Source: Membranipora membranacea (Eukaryota > Bryozoa > Gymnolaemata > Cheilostomatida > Membraniporidae). From it: a DNA stretch of 64,000 nucleotides. How positions within the stretch are numbered: position 1 is the first letter of the stretch; the number at the start of each line of letters is the position of its first letter. Both the position numbers and the translations under genes were made by a program. The stretch spans positions 29,610,162 to 29,674,161 of the forward strand of contig OU612067.1 in the NCBI GenBank assembly GCA_914767715.1, written 5' to 3'. Below are positions 23,931 to 36,567 of this stretch, in pieces. The notes beneath the pieces are model-generated. The model had not been told where the DNA came from. It ran no database searches and was given only the letters and a program-made list of their open reading frames with translations.

Positions 23931-24199
23931 GAACTTTATTAATGATAGGAGTCAATCGCTGAGAATGTTTTACAGAATGTCCAAACAAAAATGAAAAAAT
24001 AAAATAAAGTCACAAAGATACTAACACATTATTAATGAGAAATATAATCTGGAAGATATCTTAAATTTTGAAATGGATAAACTTGATAATATGCAAATCG
24101 GTAAATAATTAAAATTGGTAGCTTTAGAATATTTAAAAAAATAAGTATCTGTAGCGTGTAGTTTTGCATTATCAGGTAAATCATATAATTCAAAAAATT
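23301..24199. other. Spacer between duplication copies
   Basis: Apart from a (TA)n tract at 23,901-23,930 I see no feature. The open frame at 23,514-23,738 (-) has no domain. Confidence 0.4.
23901..23930. repeat. (TA)n microsatellite
   Basis: About 30 bases of alternating AT with one interruption. Confidence 0.9.
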
Positions 24200-25549
24200 T
24201 CATTAAATGAATTTACAGACATTATTAGGGAATTTTTTTTCATTTAAATATAATTTTATTTTGTTATTTTCAATATATTTAATAAAGCAATAATTTTATT
24301 ATTTAATTATGATAATAACGATGAATCAATCAATTTGAGTATATGCATAAACAAGTTTCATTTAATAAATAAACAAAGTTTAATGAACATAATTTAATTC
24401 AATGAAATTAAAAAACTGAAATTTGATGCATGTGTGGGAGAATATGGCCTGCATAATGTTTTATTCCATTTGGATTTGAGTTTAACATCTTAAGTAGTGA
24501 GATTAAAATATGCCATAATAATTTCTCCAACAATGGATTATCTGCAAAATGATTCAATGTAATGTTGAAATTTTCTTGAATTAATTCACAGTGATAGTAT
24601 TTTAATTCATTATTTCGATATAATTTTTGAGATTTAATTAATTAATATTTACTAATAAACCAAAATTACAAAATTAAATTAATTTGACAAATGAAATTTA
24701 ATGAATTTACTTAAATGTAATTTAAAAAATTAAACTCACTGAATTTTAATGCTGTGGATGAATACTAAAGTGACAGTCCTACGAGGCCATATTTGGTATG
24801 ATTTTTTAATATATCAGGCTGAAAAGTCATATGAAATAAAAAAGCCTGTGACCCTAATTACAGTAAAACTGCTGCAAAGTCTGAAAATTGGGATCATAGT
24901 GGATCATAGTGATTTATCGCTTCCCCTTGACCACTATGATCCTTGCTAAAATAATTGAAAAAAAACTGATAACTATTTTCCACAATTTTCATTTTATTAT
25001 AACTTTTTTTTGCCCTATGAACTCAGAAAATTTGATTTACTGGGGTAATATATCCACTTTTCTAATAGGACTGACCCTTTCATGAATACAATATGTCATG
25101 TTTTCTGTTGTAATTTGTATACAGCTTATAATCATGTTGATGCCAGAACCAAGGTACAGAAGCAAAGCGTGTAGTGTACTTTCAAGTCAAATGAAGGACT
25201 TCTCTACCTCCTTATATGAATGCTACCACATGTCATATGCCACATCCCAGGAGCCATTCCAGTTGCAGCCATAAGAGTAACAACAAAGGCAGCAGTATTC
25301 CTATAATGCAAAGTGACGTTTTTGACCAGAAACTGTTTACCTTCAAGGTGACAAACATCAATGGTTACAGTCTGCATTTGGCATTCCGGTACTTTGTTTG
25401 GCTCAATTATTATTTTAGCATATTTTCTTGAGCAGCTGCGCTTCAGCTTTCTACCATATAAGAAAGCTGACCGTAATATCCAGCACTTCCAGCACAAACA
25501 TGACATTTTGATGTGCCTAAATTGCCTTTGTGTGTGTCTTGTAATACAG

Positions 25550-25681
25550 CTTGCCTTATTATTAATTGGACTACAAGCAGCAGTGATCAGGCTAAATCCT
25601 GACCGACGTAGTGCATCAATGGTTCACTACCTGAAGTATATGCATAATGGTCCTTCATGGCGGAAGATGCTGTTTGGTTAG
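25550..25681 (+). CDS. Candidate terminal exon of a small secreted peptide gene, copy B
   Basis: Follows the acceptor TTGTAATACAG and reads LALLLIGLQAAVIRLNP, then MVHYLKYMHNGPSW, ending MLFG and TAG (43 codons). Compared with copy A it has three extra in-frame codons. Frame, acceptor and stop position are all kept. A final Gly could in principle be amidated, but copy A ends in Asp, so this is speculation. The upstream exon is not identified. Confidence 0.35.
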   Translation, partial: LALLLIGLQAAVIRLNPDRRSASMVHYLKYMHNGPSWRKMLFG

Positions 25682-26706
25682 CTTCAAGATAATCTGATCA
25701 ATGACGGAAAAGAAATGAAGTTGGCTGATAATATTTAAAGGTTTTCAATGATTCAGCTATATTTTTTGGAATTATCTCCGCCTACCTCCACAATAAGGAA
25801 AATTCCCATTTTCAAGTACTGTGTATGATAGATGCTAGCAGTTCGCTGAGTAGGTGGGCCTCTTAATGGAGATCCAGGCAGGGAAATCTCATAGATGTGT
25901 TCCTGTGTATTGATGTTGGATGACAGTTGAAGACTTGGTATTCCTATTCTTCACCATCAGCAGTGTATACTGCATGGTTACAGACGGTTGATGTATCATG
26001 TGGTTGCCAAAGTATGCTTGGTTATTTGGGCCGAGACTGATTTTCATGACATCTAACTCGCACACTTAAAAGTTTTTATCATAGATGCCTGATTTTTTAT
26101 TGCATTCAACCTCTCAGCAAAACTATCAATGGAAAACCATTCGTAATCAATGTCAGCAATCTGGTTGCAGCCGATCTGCCTGCAGAAGCCTGGACATCAA
26201 ACTCGAGTTTTTTGCTGCTAGTCACAGAATAGTTTTGATGTCTTCAACTGTCAGTTTTCTCTTTTCTTTGAGCAGGTCACAAGTTTCATTTCAGGCCCTC
26301 TGATCTATATTTGGCTATCGGCTGTGGTTTTTTACACTTAATATTCTAGACACTGTTTGAGTTTCAGTATCAATACTTTATTAAGAATTGACAGCAATAT
26401 GTTTCTTGTAAAAAAGGAGCTGACCTGATTAAGAAAATGCGTGAAAAAACATTTATCTTTAACATCAATTATTGCCGACACTACAAGTTAAATATTCAAG
26501 CATTAAGTCTGTGCATATTTAACATATTGCTTCAGTCTGACTGCCTTGAGTTATGTAATGTCTAATTTTTAAGCAAGGAGTAAATGTTACCTCGGTTTAA
26601 GTGTGTTGTCAAAGCCCAGATTGATGAGATTGTAGAAACATAGTGTTGGCAGTCTGCTAAAATACTTTAAGCAATTCTCAGAGTTGTCTCCCATTCTATG
26701 GTGGTG

Positions 26707-27215
26707 AAAAAACTCCCTTAGCATACGTTTACTGCCAGAAAAAACTCCCTTAGCATACGTTTACTGCCAGAAAAAACTCCCTTAGCATACGTTTACTGCC
26801 AGAAAAAACTCCCTTAGCATACGTTTACTGCCAGAAAAAACTCCCTTAGCATACGTTTACTGCCAGAAAAAACTCCCTTAGCATACGTTTACTGCCAGAA
26901 AAACTCCCTTAGCACGTTTACTGCCAGAAAAAACTCCCTTAGCATACGTTTACTGCCAGAAAAAACTCCCTTAGCATACGTTTACTGCCAGAAAAAACTC
27001 CCTTAGCATACGTTTACTGCCAGAAAAAACTCCCTTAGCATACGTTTACTGCCAGAAAAAACTCCCTTAGCATACGTTTACTGCCAGAAAAAACTCCCTT
27101 AGCATACGTTTACTGCCAGAAAAAACTCCCTTAGCATACGTTTACTGCCAGAAAAAACTCCCTTAGCATACGTTTACTGCCAGAAAAAACTCCCTTAGCA
27201 TACGTTTACTGCCAG
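26707..27215. repeat. Tandem array, 16 copies of a 32-bp unit
   Basis: The unit contains AACTCCCTTAGCATACG followed by TTTACTGCCAG. Fifteen copies appear identical and one (26,899-26,927) is 29 bp. Total 509 bp. Copy A of the duplication carries one diverged unit at 23,031-23,063, so the array expanded only in copy B. Confidence 0.95.
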
Positions 27216-27410
27216 AAAATCAAAACAATTGCTCTGATCATGGTCATGATCATCTGAAATTGGTTTAGTAACTCTCCACACAACACTATGTAGGCTGATA
27301 ATTTTGATCATCTGCCGCCTCTTTAAGTTTGAATAAAAATTTGGAATTACTTCATAGAGGCAAATCGGTCCTGGTACTAGGCGCCTTACTTGACATACAA
27401 TACTGCACTA

Positions 27411-27416
27411 TTTATT
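27411..27416 (-). terminator. Poly(A) signal of the 27.4-28.6 kb gene
   Basis: AATAAA on the minus strand about 40 bases after the TGA stop at 27,454-27,456. Confidence 0.5.
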
Positions 27417-27453
27417 TTAATATTTCATATTTTCTATATTAGTCTATGTTATG

Positions 27454-28624
27454 TCATTTCGGATCAGATATACGATTTCCTGTGCAGTGGATGCTAAAGT
27501 TTGGATTCATTGCATAGTTGACTTCAGAAGTTGAGTGGCTTACACTTCTCCAGGGACTCTGGTTGAACTGAACCATCATTGTGTAATAGCCCATTAAAAC
27601 TCCCTCCACCTGTAAGAATGAAATATCAGTGCGCATCAAATACAAACGGTTAATTAAAGATGATACGTCTGTTCAAAACATTGATATCTCATTCATGACT
27701 GTATTCAACATATTCTACAAATCATGGATTACAAATATAGACTCTTTCTTGAGGATTATATAACTGATAAAATTGTAAACACATCGGGCTCGGCGCCAAA
27801 AACTTGCAAAATGTTGAATAACCATTTTGGTGTCCTGTAGCCATGCCAACAGCACACTCATGACAGTTCATTTACTTACGGTAATACAGAGCACTTTATT
27901 GAAGTCCATCATCCCATCAGCAGAGTATCTTTCCAGGATTTGAAGTCTACTCAGATACATTTGTATCTAAAATAAGAAAACAAACTTTAGGTCCTGTATT
28001 TTCTCTTACTCTGGAGGAAAGTATCAGTAAACAGGTGATAAACGTAAGGAAGCTGTAAACTTACCAATACCAAGTGGCCGATGCCACTTTATCAAATTAT
28101 GGTTCAAGGCTTGAGTTGACAAGGTTTCCTTCAAGATTTTGTAAGACCTGAAAAGGTTCCATGCGCTTCTAAGCAATAGTAGACGAGCCGCTTATAGTTG
28201 TTCTGGCAGACCAAGTTTGGTCCATTTGCCATTGTTGTTGCTCCCCTTCCACTCCTCATTCTGCAGAGGCTTGACCAGTGAAAGGGGAGCAACTAGAATG
28301 AAGGCAAACTGGATTAAGCTTGTTCTAGGTTATAGTTTACATTTATTATTCTTCCAGCCAAAATGATTTACAATAAGTACCAGTAAAAACTCTATTAGAA
28401 GTGATGATAAATATTGCTGCTGTTTACGATAAAGGTTAACATGATCAGACCTGACAAAACAGTGTATCCTTCTTGACTGTCTCAAATTCGTCCGGTGTGT
28501 TTTCTAGGCGTATACCATGAGCCTCAACAGCTGAAAATGTGTGGCAGCTCAATAGTAGAACCTCTGATGCTTTGTCAGGGTTAATCAATCTTGCAAAGTA
28601 GTAACTGTTGGGGCCGTGATGCAT
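27454..28624 (-). CDS. Three-exon gene, unrecognised protein
   Basis: Exons in order: 28624-28451, 27966-27880, 27609-27454 (417 nt, 138 aa), all introns phase 0. Exon 1 starts MHHGPNSYYFARLINPDK and ends LFCQ at donor GTCTGA, which is non-canonical past GT. Exon 2 reads IQMYLSRLQILERYS to CIT at GTAAGT. Exon 3 follows TTCTTACAG, reads VEGVLMGYYTMMVQFNQ, and ends NRISDPK. There is no signal peptide or membrane segment at this start. The continuous phase and a poly(A) signal make it credible. The 5' end may be incomplete: the frame is open upstream only to a TAA 24 bases before the ATG, and exon-like segments at 29,086-29,154 and near 28,865-28,932 (-) do not join in frame. I do not recognise the family. 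Confidence 0.5.
28208..28326. mobile_element. Foldback MITE, family F copy 1
   Basis: The ends are long imperfect inverted repeats: AGACCAAGTTTGG on the left, and on the right the complement begins AGAACAAGCTTAATCC. Both run inward to GTTGCTCCCC. It shares ends and centre with 47,351-47,470. It lies in the first intron of the gene at 27,454-28,624. Confidence 0.6.
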
Positions 28625-31600
28625 TTCAGAGTTATGGTTACGACAAGGTTAAATGTTTTTTCTTTTATTAAGTACCTTTCCGGTCCTTTATTATTCGTTA
28701 TCACTATAAAAAAAGAGTAACAAATTAGATACGAGACACACAGAGAGTTTCATGGGAGTCATAGTCATGGCAGGAAAACTCCATGTACATAAAATGCAGA
28801 AGTAAGTATTTTCTAACAAATATAATAATATGGCATGAAAAAATGAAAAAGAAAAACCAACCTCGCTGGCTCTCTGTATCAGGGTTACCAAATACAATAT
28901 ATTAATTCCACAGATAATGGCTCTGTACTCTGAAACCCACAAAATACCATGGATTAAAAACTGAATTGAAAATGGTGATGATTGAATTGAATAATCATAA
29001 TACAAAAATACGACATCGACATCACATATGAAAATTACAAGATAAGTATAATGCGGTTACACAGTAATACATTTTAACACACCTCTGAGTCATTACTGAC
29101 TGCGACAATACGCAGATTTGATGTACGCTGAATAAAACACTGATTCAGATAAACCTCTAAAATAAGAGAGGATTAAACTACATTACACTGTTCTAAGATA
29201 CCAGTAGCACAACATTATAAGTACATATTCATAGGTGAAGGTTTGACTGCAATGACACGCACACAAGATAGAGAAAATATGTACTATAAATGCAACGAAC
29301 ACCAAAAGAAACATGTAAATATAAAGTCGATACCCAATAGCGTACCTGCAAAAGGCGGTGCTAGTGGGTACAGCTGCTTCGGTTTAATTACATTCTTTGA
29401 TGTATGGATACAGCAGCAATTGTAGAAATAGTTACATTTTGATAATAATGTTTTACATTAACATTACAACAATTATCAACTGGTGTGTCTAAAAATTGAT
29501 ATGACACCGGAACTAAATATTTACTGTGCGGTCAGAATACAGTAAGGGAAAGACAAAGCACTAGCAAGCTTGGTGATGGCATTAACTGTAACGGAAATTC
29601 GGAGTAAAAAGCTGAGTCCCAAAACCAAGGGCACACTGCCAACCCAATTGCTGGGACGTGCCAGCACAGTAACAAAAGGCATTTTACAATCTGTCATAGT
29701 AGGGAATGGAAATCGAGGTGAGATCATTCTTGCTGCGTTTCTTGTGGCAAACTCAATGAAGTGTGAATTTTCAATATGTATAATAGACTCTATAAAGAAG
29801 AAGTTTACTTCAGTCTATCAAAGTGTCAAAGTGTCAAAGAGGATGCTCAAGGTATCTGTTTATAGTAAAATAAGGTCACATGTTTCAGTCATGTGACCAT
29901 TTTCTGCACCGACAAGATAAGTAGCTTTGTGTCAACATTTTATATAAAATTGTAGTTGAGCTGTTCCTGTGAGATTTAAATATGATTGATTAACTCGCCG
30001 ATGCTGCCACCCTATCACGGGGTTCCGATCACGATGACACCCATTACAGTTTCAATTGTCATCCACGTCACATAGTTAGGAAGACTCCCAGCAATAGGAA
30101 TTAGAATAAAACCAGTAGCACTTGAAGCACATTGGCTGACAATGCAAGCCCCAGCATTGGTGAGAAGATTCGATAAGATTTAGCCATAGGTCCGGTGAGT
30201 TGCAGATGTAGTTTCTGGTATGTAACTCAGAAATTAGGAATTTTCCGCTGAGTTCCGCATATACTAACAGGATATGGTCACATGAGATTAAGAAATATAT
30301 CCGCCTCAATCTGATATCTGATATGTGAAAATAAGACTTGCTGGTGATATAGGGCCGTCATTTAGCTGAGCAGCAAGTTTGCAAGAACATTTTCTCCCCC
30401 TCAGTAACAAATACTATCCTACAGTCCGAAGGCGAGGCCGACTATAGCAAAGAAAGTGGACACAATGTAAATCAAGATTTTGATTTTACCCTTACATATT
30501 TTTTAAATAAGTGCAATGAGTCTTTCCTCTCCATCAGCGAGACCTGCATACTACTTCTCGACACCTCATTTAACCTGTCCAGCCAGAAATACAATGCATG
30601 GATTCACTGTACAATGTAAAAGTTGATTAAAATTAATTAAAGAGGCTTTTATAACTGACTGAAGAGTGAAGACAGTCCCAACATACTTGTCAATGGGCTC
30701 ATGTGAAGGCTTAAACACTAGTCAAGATCAGGAGCTTGAATAGAAACTAGAATGCTAGCCCTTGGCAAAATGGGACCAGAATGAATGCCCAGTTGTTGGA
30801 AGTTTTTGCCTCAGGGGTGACCAGTTGGAAGGGAGTCACTCCGAATGCAAGCATTATACCAATCAGGTCTACAGAAGCACTAGCATTATTAATGCACCAG
30901 CCATTCTCAAATTGAGTATACAAAGAGCAAAAAATGTTCATCAACCTAACTTCCAAATAAAAGTAAAAATATTATTTATCATTAGATTATAGATTTGATA
31001 AAGTAGTTTGGCGGTGACTCACTCAGCCGATTGACCACAATATTGTCTTCAGTCAGCTGATGCAAGTTGATCCCAAAATAATGGTTCTGTAGCGTAGCCT
31101 GATCAGCAACTTGTGTGGTTCAGCTCCGGAAACAATTTGTGCTAACAGAGCCTGCTCAAACAAAATGATGAATTCGATATTACTAGTGTTTTAAAAATAA
31201 CATTGTATGTGTCACAAAAACATACTTTTTATTTGACACCAATAACAGTGAAGAAATGTGTTATTTGCTCTCCTCCAGGTGCTAGAAGGAGGAGCTACTG
31301 AGGAAAGCAAGAGGCTTATTGGATATTGTTGGCGGTTCTAAAGACCTAAGTGTAAAATAAGGCTTGCCTAGCTGAGACGCTCGGTCAATCACTCACTCAA
31401 GAACCAGGTCAGTCAGCATTTCATTTTACATTCAAGGGTTATAGTATTGTATTCTGACCAAGCATATTGTTACTTGGTATCCCAAACATTCAAAAGAGAA
31501 CGGACAACTTCAATAAACCTTTGTGCGCATTATCTCATCTCAAAAGTATTGTCTCCACTCACATTATCCAACAGACGATACCATGAAGATGCCATACATT

Positions 31601-32118
31601 GCACTGATAATACAGCTGCATACTGCATTTTTCTTATGTCTACGATGCTGAATCGAACTACTTTCACATATTTCTGTTTCTAATTTCCTTTGTTCTATGA
31701 TTTGATCACCTATATTTATGGATTTGCTGAAACTTTAGTTTATTTTGACAAATGAGTGGATATACATACACATAATATATATATATAGTGGATATATATA
31801 ACACATTGTGAAAGCTGTGTATTTTGAAAGTCTGCAAACATGAAATAGCAAATGGTTGGGAGTTACCATACTAGATACAGTATCTGGTACTAAGTTGTGG
31901 GAGTCTAATTGGATCTCAAACTTCTTTTGAGTGTATCAAAAGACAATCCAATGTCGAAACAATATTGTGAGACATGAAGAATGAGTTACTCAGTATCCAT
32001 CCTAAGTTTAAGAGAACTATAATAACAAATATGAATCTATTAAAATAGGTGATGATAGTTATTGTTGCCCTTAACTCTGCGTTGGGCTTCCTTCGTGTGA
32101 GATGAATCCTTGCCGAAA
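28625..32118. other. Intergenic, no firm gene
   Basis: Exon-like minus-strand segments (29,086-29,154; 28,865-28,932) have open frames and splice-like edges but no consistent phase. Overlapping opposite-strand frames at 29,521-29,896 have no domain. A short (TA)n lies near 31,772-31,800. Nothing else is recognised. Confidence 0.4.
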
Positions 32119-35100
32119 TTAAGGAGTGGAGACCTTTGTTCCTTCTCCAGATGCACCTCTCTTTCGTCTTCTACGAGATTTTCCGGTTTTTTCTGTTTTT
32201 TCAGGTTGCCCAGGAGTTCTGTGTGCTGAACTTCTGGACCTGGACCTGGACTTGGACCTTCGTCGTTTAGCTCCAGACGGTCGACCTTTAGTTGTAGCTG
32301 GTGTTTTCAGCACTTCTCTTGGTTCAACTTCAACCTTAACTCGATTTGATCCAGACTTCGCCTTGCAAATGATAGCCGTCCCTACTACTAGGAAAACGCC
32401 CATCAGTCCCACGACTGCAATTGCTACAGTGCTTAATGAACCTGTAAAAATGTTCAAGAAAATCACATAATACATCTCAAGGTAAAAACAATAAAACAAT
32501 CACCGTAAGCCACAAAGGCAACAGATACTCTCCATGTTCAAGCACTGGGTGTGTTGAATTATTAGTCATGTCAATTGCGTTGTTAGGAAAATAATTGAAG
32601 TGGAATTAGCCAAAAACTACAAAAAATGATGCCATATTTATACAATGGACTAAACACGTCATAATCATCAAACAGTCTCATGTGTTTTTTCCCGGTCATA
32701 TGTATCAATATAGATAACATTACCAATGTCAGTTGCTGCGTCAAGCTTTTCAGTTGTCATTCCATCTGTGACAACTGTGACCATGCTAGTTGTAAACTTG
32801 TAAGACGATTGCACAAACGTAACCTTCACCCTGACACAATTCAGGCTTTCTTCTCCCGTTTCCAAACAGTACAATACTTGGGTCCGATCTGAGCTCCTTT
32901 TTTGAGCGTCAAGTGAGAGTGATCCTCCTGTATACAAATTGATCAGAGTAAGTATTTATAATACTTTTATTTAGGTATTCAATCAGTCGCCAACATTAGC
33001 CAGCTATCCTGAATCTTATTAATGCTTTGACTGACTCAGAGATACCATGTCACAAGAAATGCTTAGTTTAAGGTAATGCCAATGCCTATGTTGTTATGAT
33101 TTTTATGAATTGAAGTAGTGGGTTGAAATATTAATGTCCTTTTCTGAGTTTAGTACAATATTGTCACATAAAGTTAGGGCATTCTGTTGCTTCAAATTCA
33201 GAAAAAATTGAACACTTTTCTCATGAATGTTCCTGTGTACGCTTCATAGTGAGTGGCTTGGCTTCATAGCTGTGGCTTCATAGTGTATGGCTTCATAGTG
33301 AGATCTCCCCAAATATTCTTGGGCCAAAATTATAAAAGGCGTTATTTCCCTTTGGCATACTACGATGATGTTCTGATGCAGCGGTTATGAGTTGGTCTGT
33401 ATACAATTTTAACCATGCACGCTTCAGTAAACAATAGACGTCAATAAACTTGAAATAGATGGTTTAGAAATCATCTGTTTACACACACCATGTTGATGGA
33501 GTAGTTGACCTCCCTCGGGATAATACCAATGACCTTCTTGATGATGATCTGCTAGATGAAGGTTTTTCTTATGAAGGACACTAACTTCGAGCTCAAGGGT
33601 TATCGAACACTCCTCATAGGTAATCTCTGGAACTGCAACATAAATTTAAACTCTGAACCATTTTTTTAATCAAGACTTGGACTGTTAAACAATGAGGGGA
33701 GATCATAAAAATTACTATAGTATGAGTGTAAAGGGTAGGATGGTGAGGATAGAGTAAGAAAGGCAACAACTTCAGTTGTGTGGAAATGTCCGCAAGATAG
33801 ATAGGGAGGGAGAGATATGGTGGGAGAATTGAGGAGACAGAGAATGAGCAGTAGAGGGAGGCCACCCAGTGTTATAAATGAGGATCAGGTGAATAAGAAA
33901 AAAATATATATAATTAGAAATGGTCATTCAGGCAAGGTTCAGGGTGAGAATTTAAAGACTAGATTTGTCTACGCATAGATTGAACATCAACGGCTTTTGT
34001 GAAACAAAACTTCCTTAGAATATATCAATAGGTTTATTCCGTGTGTTTCTGTCATATTTCTCAAAATAATGATGTGTATCTATCTGCCAGTTTTTGAGCT
34101 TGACACTAAAAAATTTCCATCTGACCATCACACCCAGCCACCCATACACACACCCACACACACCTGAATCTTCCCAACATGAAAGCAGAGAGCATTTCTG
34201 CTTCCGCAGAACCAAGCAGAATTTTGGAGCAGATTTCGTTATCTTGGTTGGTAAGCATAAAAAAACCACAAGCTATCGTATTTCCTTGATGATTATGCCA
34301 TACTATGCCTCAATATGTGAGACAAAATAAGGGGATTGTATTGAATTGAGTGAAATAATGTTTCATAGGTGTTTTGGGCAAAGCCTCCTACGGTTAATAG
34401 AGTATAATGTGCGAGTTACATACCAGGCATGGTAGGAATGTATGACCCAGTAGATTTATTCTCACAGCCTTCGGGTTCGGCTTGGGGATACATTGAGTAG
34501 AACGGATTATGACGGGGCGGCACAGGGTTCTGATAAAGTTTACTACCCTCCTTTAGTCTGCATCTTAACGTGGTTATGTATTCCTCAGGGAAAGCCTGCT
34601 GGTTGTGGCAGAAATCTAAACCTGAAAATAGAACACATTACTTACTCAGTCAGGATCTAGGCAATGCTCTTGTAAGCTCCTCCCCCCCCCCCCCCCCCCC
34701 GAATAATTTGTAAAACTGTAGAATGTACGGCAACCTTCAACATCACGGAACTAGGTTAGGATTCTATCCACTCACAAAGCCTGGATAAGTTTTGCTGGTC
34801 AAAGATCTCATTATTGGTGAAGCCAAGAAGAACTGAATCAAAAAATGTGAATAAATCTGGGTGAAATAAGGTAAGGTAAATTGACTTCAAGATTTGAGAT
34901 CTTTGATGTCTGTTGAAGTCCAAACAGGCCAGAGCGGAGTGAGGTCGGCATTGGTATAATTTGATATTTCATTAAATGAATCAGGGTGAAACCATAGATA
35001 AATGTAAAAGGCAAGGCAAGACTGTAATAGTAATGGAACAAATTGGGTGAAGCTAATTGTCATAAAAAGCAAAAGCAGGCACTGGGACCAGTGGTAATCT

Positions 35101-36567
35101 AGCCAGATTTTATTTCAAACAGGCAGAGGAGAATATTTTTATAGCATGTGGACTTCCAGTATGTCTAGTCCTGTTCGCTAAGGACCTGGCTTTGATGGAA
35201 GATGGGCTTGGAATTGAACTTAGTTTGCACCATTAACCATTAGGCCACTCCAAACTAACAAAACTAGAGGCTATTATTGGTGTCAAATTACAGTAAGGAT
35301 GTTAGGGAGAAATTGTTTTGAAAGAATTGAATGTTATAATGATGACTAAATTGTGGATGTCTCTGATTGCTGCTAATCTTTCTAAAACAATACAATACTG
35401 TAAGTTTATTTACCTCCGGGGTGCTCATCCTTCATATTGTCATTCGTATACCAAGTCACATCACTATCACCTAGTAACTCACGAGGTGCACAGACATCTC
35501 TGAAACAGCTATGGCAGCAGGTCCCCTGTTCAGAATACCGGTAATAATGACTCCCTCCTTGAATGACGCAATCTTGAAACATAAAAGACAAGTAATAATA
35601 AGCAGCTGGTACGGCAACAAGAGGCTCTGCATGAATATTTGTGTTAAGTCAGGTTGAAAATCATATTTTAGCACCCGTAGTACAGTGTAACTGCTTAATT
35701 CATTGTGATTTACAATATTTAATTACGAAATAGTATGCGCTGCTGTGATTTCTTCCAAGTTAATCAACACAGTTTAGTTGTGAAGAAGCGTAATTGCAAG
35801 CCAAGCCAACCAACTATGACAACAGGAATGGTGTGATATTCTGCAGTTTGCAATTCTACCCAGCAACAGTCATCTTACATGAAATCTTGCAAGTAACATA
35901 CTTTTTACTTACAAGGGTATCGGGTGGGTACTACAGTTGAAATGTGAAGGTTCTCTGCTGTATTTTCCCAGGCGAGACACATGACAAAACCTGAGTGTTG
36001 ATAACCTTTTGTATGTTCTTTATGTGAGGTCTCATCAATAATACCTGGATGGATTTTTAACTTCACAAACCCATTATCTCTCGCCGCCCAATGATCAGTC
36101 TCAATTTCTTTCAATTTTCCATAGGACCATCTAAGCCAAGTGAAAGTTTCTCCAGGCCCTGTTCAACATACCAAAGGAATATATAAATATCGTACAGGAG
36201 AAGACAAACAGAAAATTATATTTTGAATTGTTACATTGAAATAAAATTCATACAAACTAATTCTAGCAGTCTTGGAAGCTGAATCATCCTGACAAAGTTT
36301 TAAAACACCATATTGCTGTACCAGTCTATCCCTGTTCCTGAGAAGCAAACTTTGAGTTGCCTGTTGCAGTGGCAGTTTCACCAACAACAGCTTGATATGC
36401 AAACAAGAATAGATAATACTCACCTTCACATGCCAACATTGTTCCATCACCGTATGCCCAGATTTCCCCATCAATAGTGGCTTTCGGATCACTTTCGTTT
36501 GTGACGTTAAGAGTTGGGTATACTCTCTTCTTCTGAGAACATGTGTTGCTTTGTGCCAGCGCTGTCA
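32119..36567 (-). CDS. Single-pass membrane protein with Ig-like domain and RS-rich tail (5' exon missing)
   Basis: Exons in order: 36567-36424, 36158-35913, 35572-35414, 34621-34424, 33632-33489, 32927-32724, 32441-32119; all junctions are phase 1. The first listed exon opens TALAQSNTC, like the end of a signal peptide, so the ATG exon lies upstream and was not found. Exons 1-2 form an Ig-like domain: MLACEG (first Cys), FTWLRW (core Trp), then GFVMCLAWEN (second Cys). Exon 3 is cysteine-rich (GTCCHSCFRDVC). Exons 4-6 are extracellular and unrecognised. The last exon starts with a hydrophobic segment (VAIAVVGLMGVFLVV) and then a basic cytoplasmic tail with KSRSRSRSS and KSRRRRKRG, ending KVSTP. 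It is probably a cell-surface receptor or adhesion protein; ligand unknown. Two LINEs on the same strand lie upstream and may be in intron 1. Confidence 0.7.
34682..34700. repeat. Poly-C tract
   Basis: A run of 19 C on +, just upstream (in transcript sense) of the exon at 34,621 of the Ig-like gene. On the gene strand it is poly-G within the intron. Confidence 0.95.
35204..35256 (-). mobile_element. tRNA-derived SINE relic
   Basis: On the minus strand an A-box-like TGGCCTAATGGTTAATG is followed by a B-box-like AGTTCAATTCC at tRNA-like spacing. It lies in an intron of the Ig-like gene, in the same orientation. Confidence 0.45.

Larger units (their letters stand above)
24200..27370. repeat. 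Segmental duplication, copy B
   Basis: The colinear partner of 19,080-23,300, in the same orientation. It lacks about 2 kb found in copy A but contains a 16-unit tandem array (26,707-27,215) where copy A has a single unit. The AT-rich start is made of overlapping AATTTAATGAATTT-type words shared with copy A. Confidence 0.7.

Noticed and set aside
26707-27215. CRISPR-like array
   Set aside because: Units are contiguous with no unique spacers, and the genome is eukaryotic; it is a minisatellite.
28865-28932. Upstream exon of the 27.4-28.6 kb gene (YRAIICGINILYLV)
   Set aside because: Donor GTTGGT is poor and the phase does not match any acceptor of the next exon.
29521-29896. Overlapping open frames on both strands (68 and 108 codons)
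   Set aside because: They shadow each other, match no family I know and have no flanking signals.
32126-32470. 114-codon frame on +
   Set aside because: Antisense shadow of the RS-rich last exon of the Ig-like gene; its Asp-Leu repeats mirror Arg-Ser codons.
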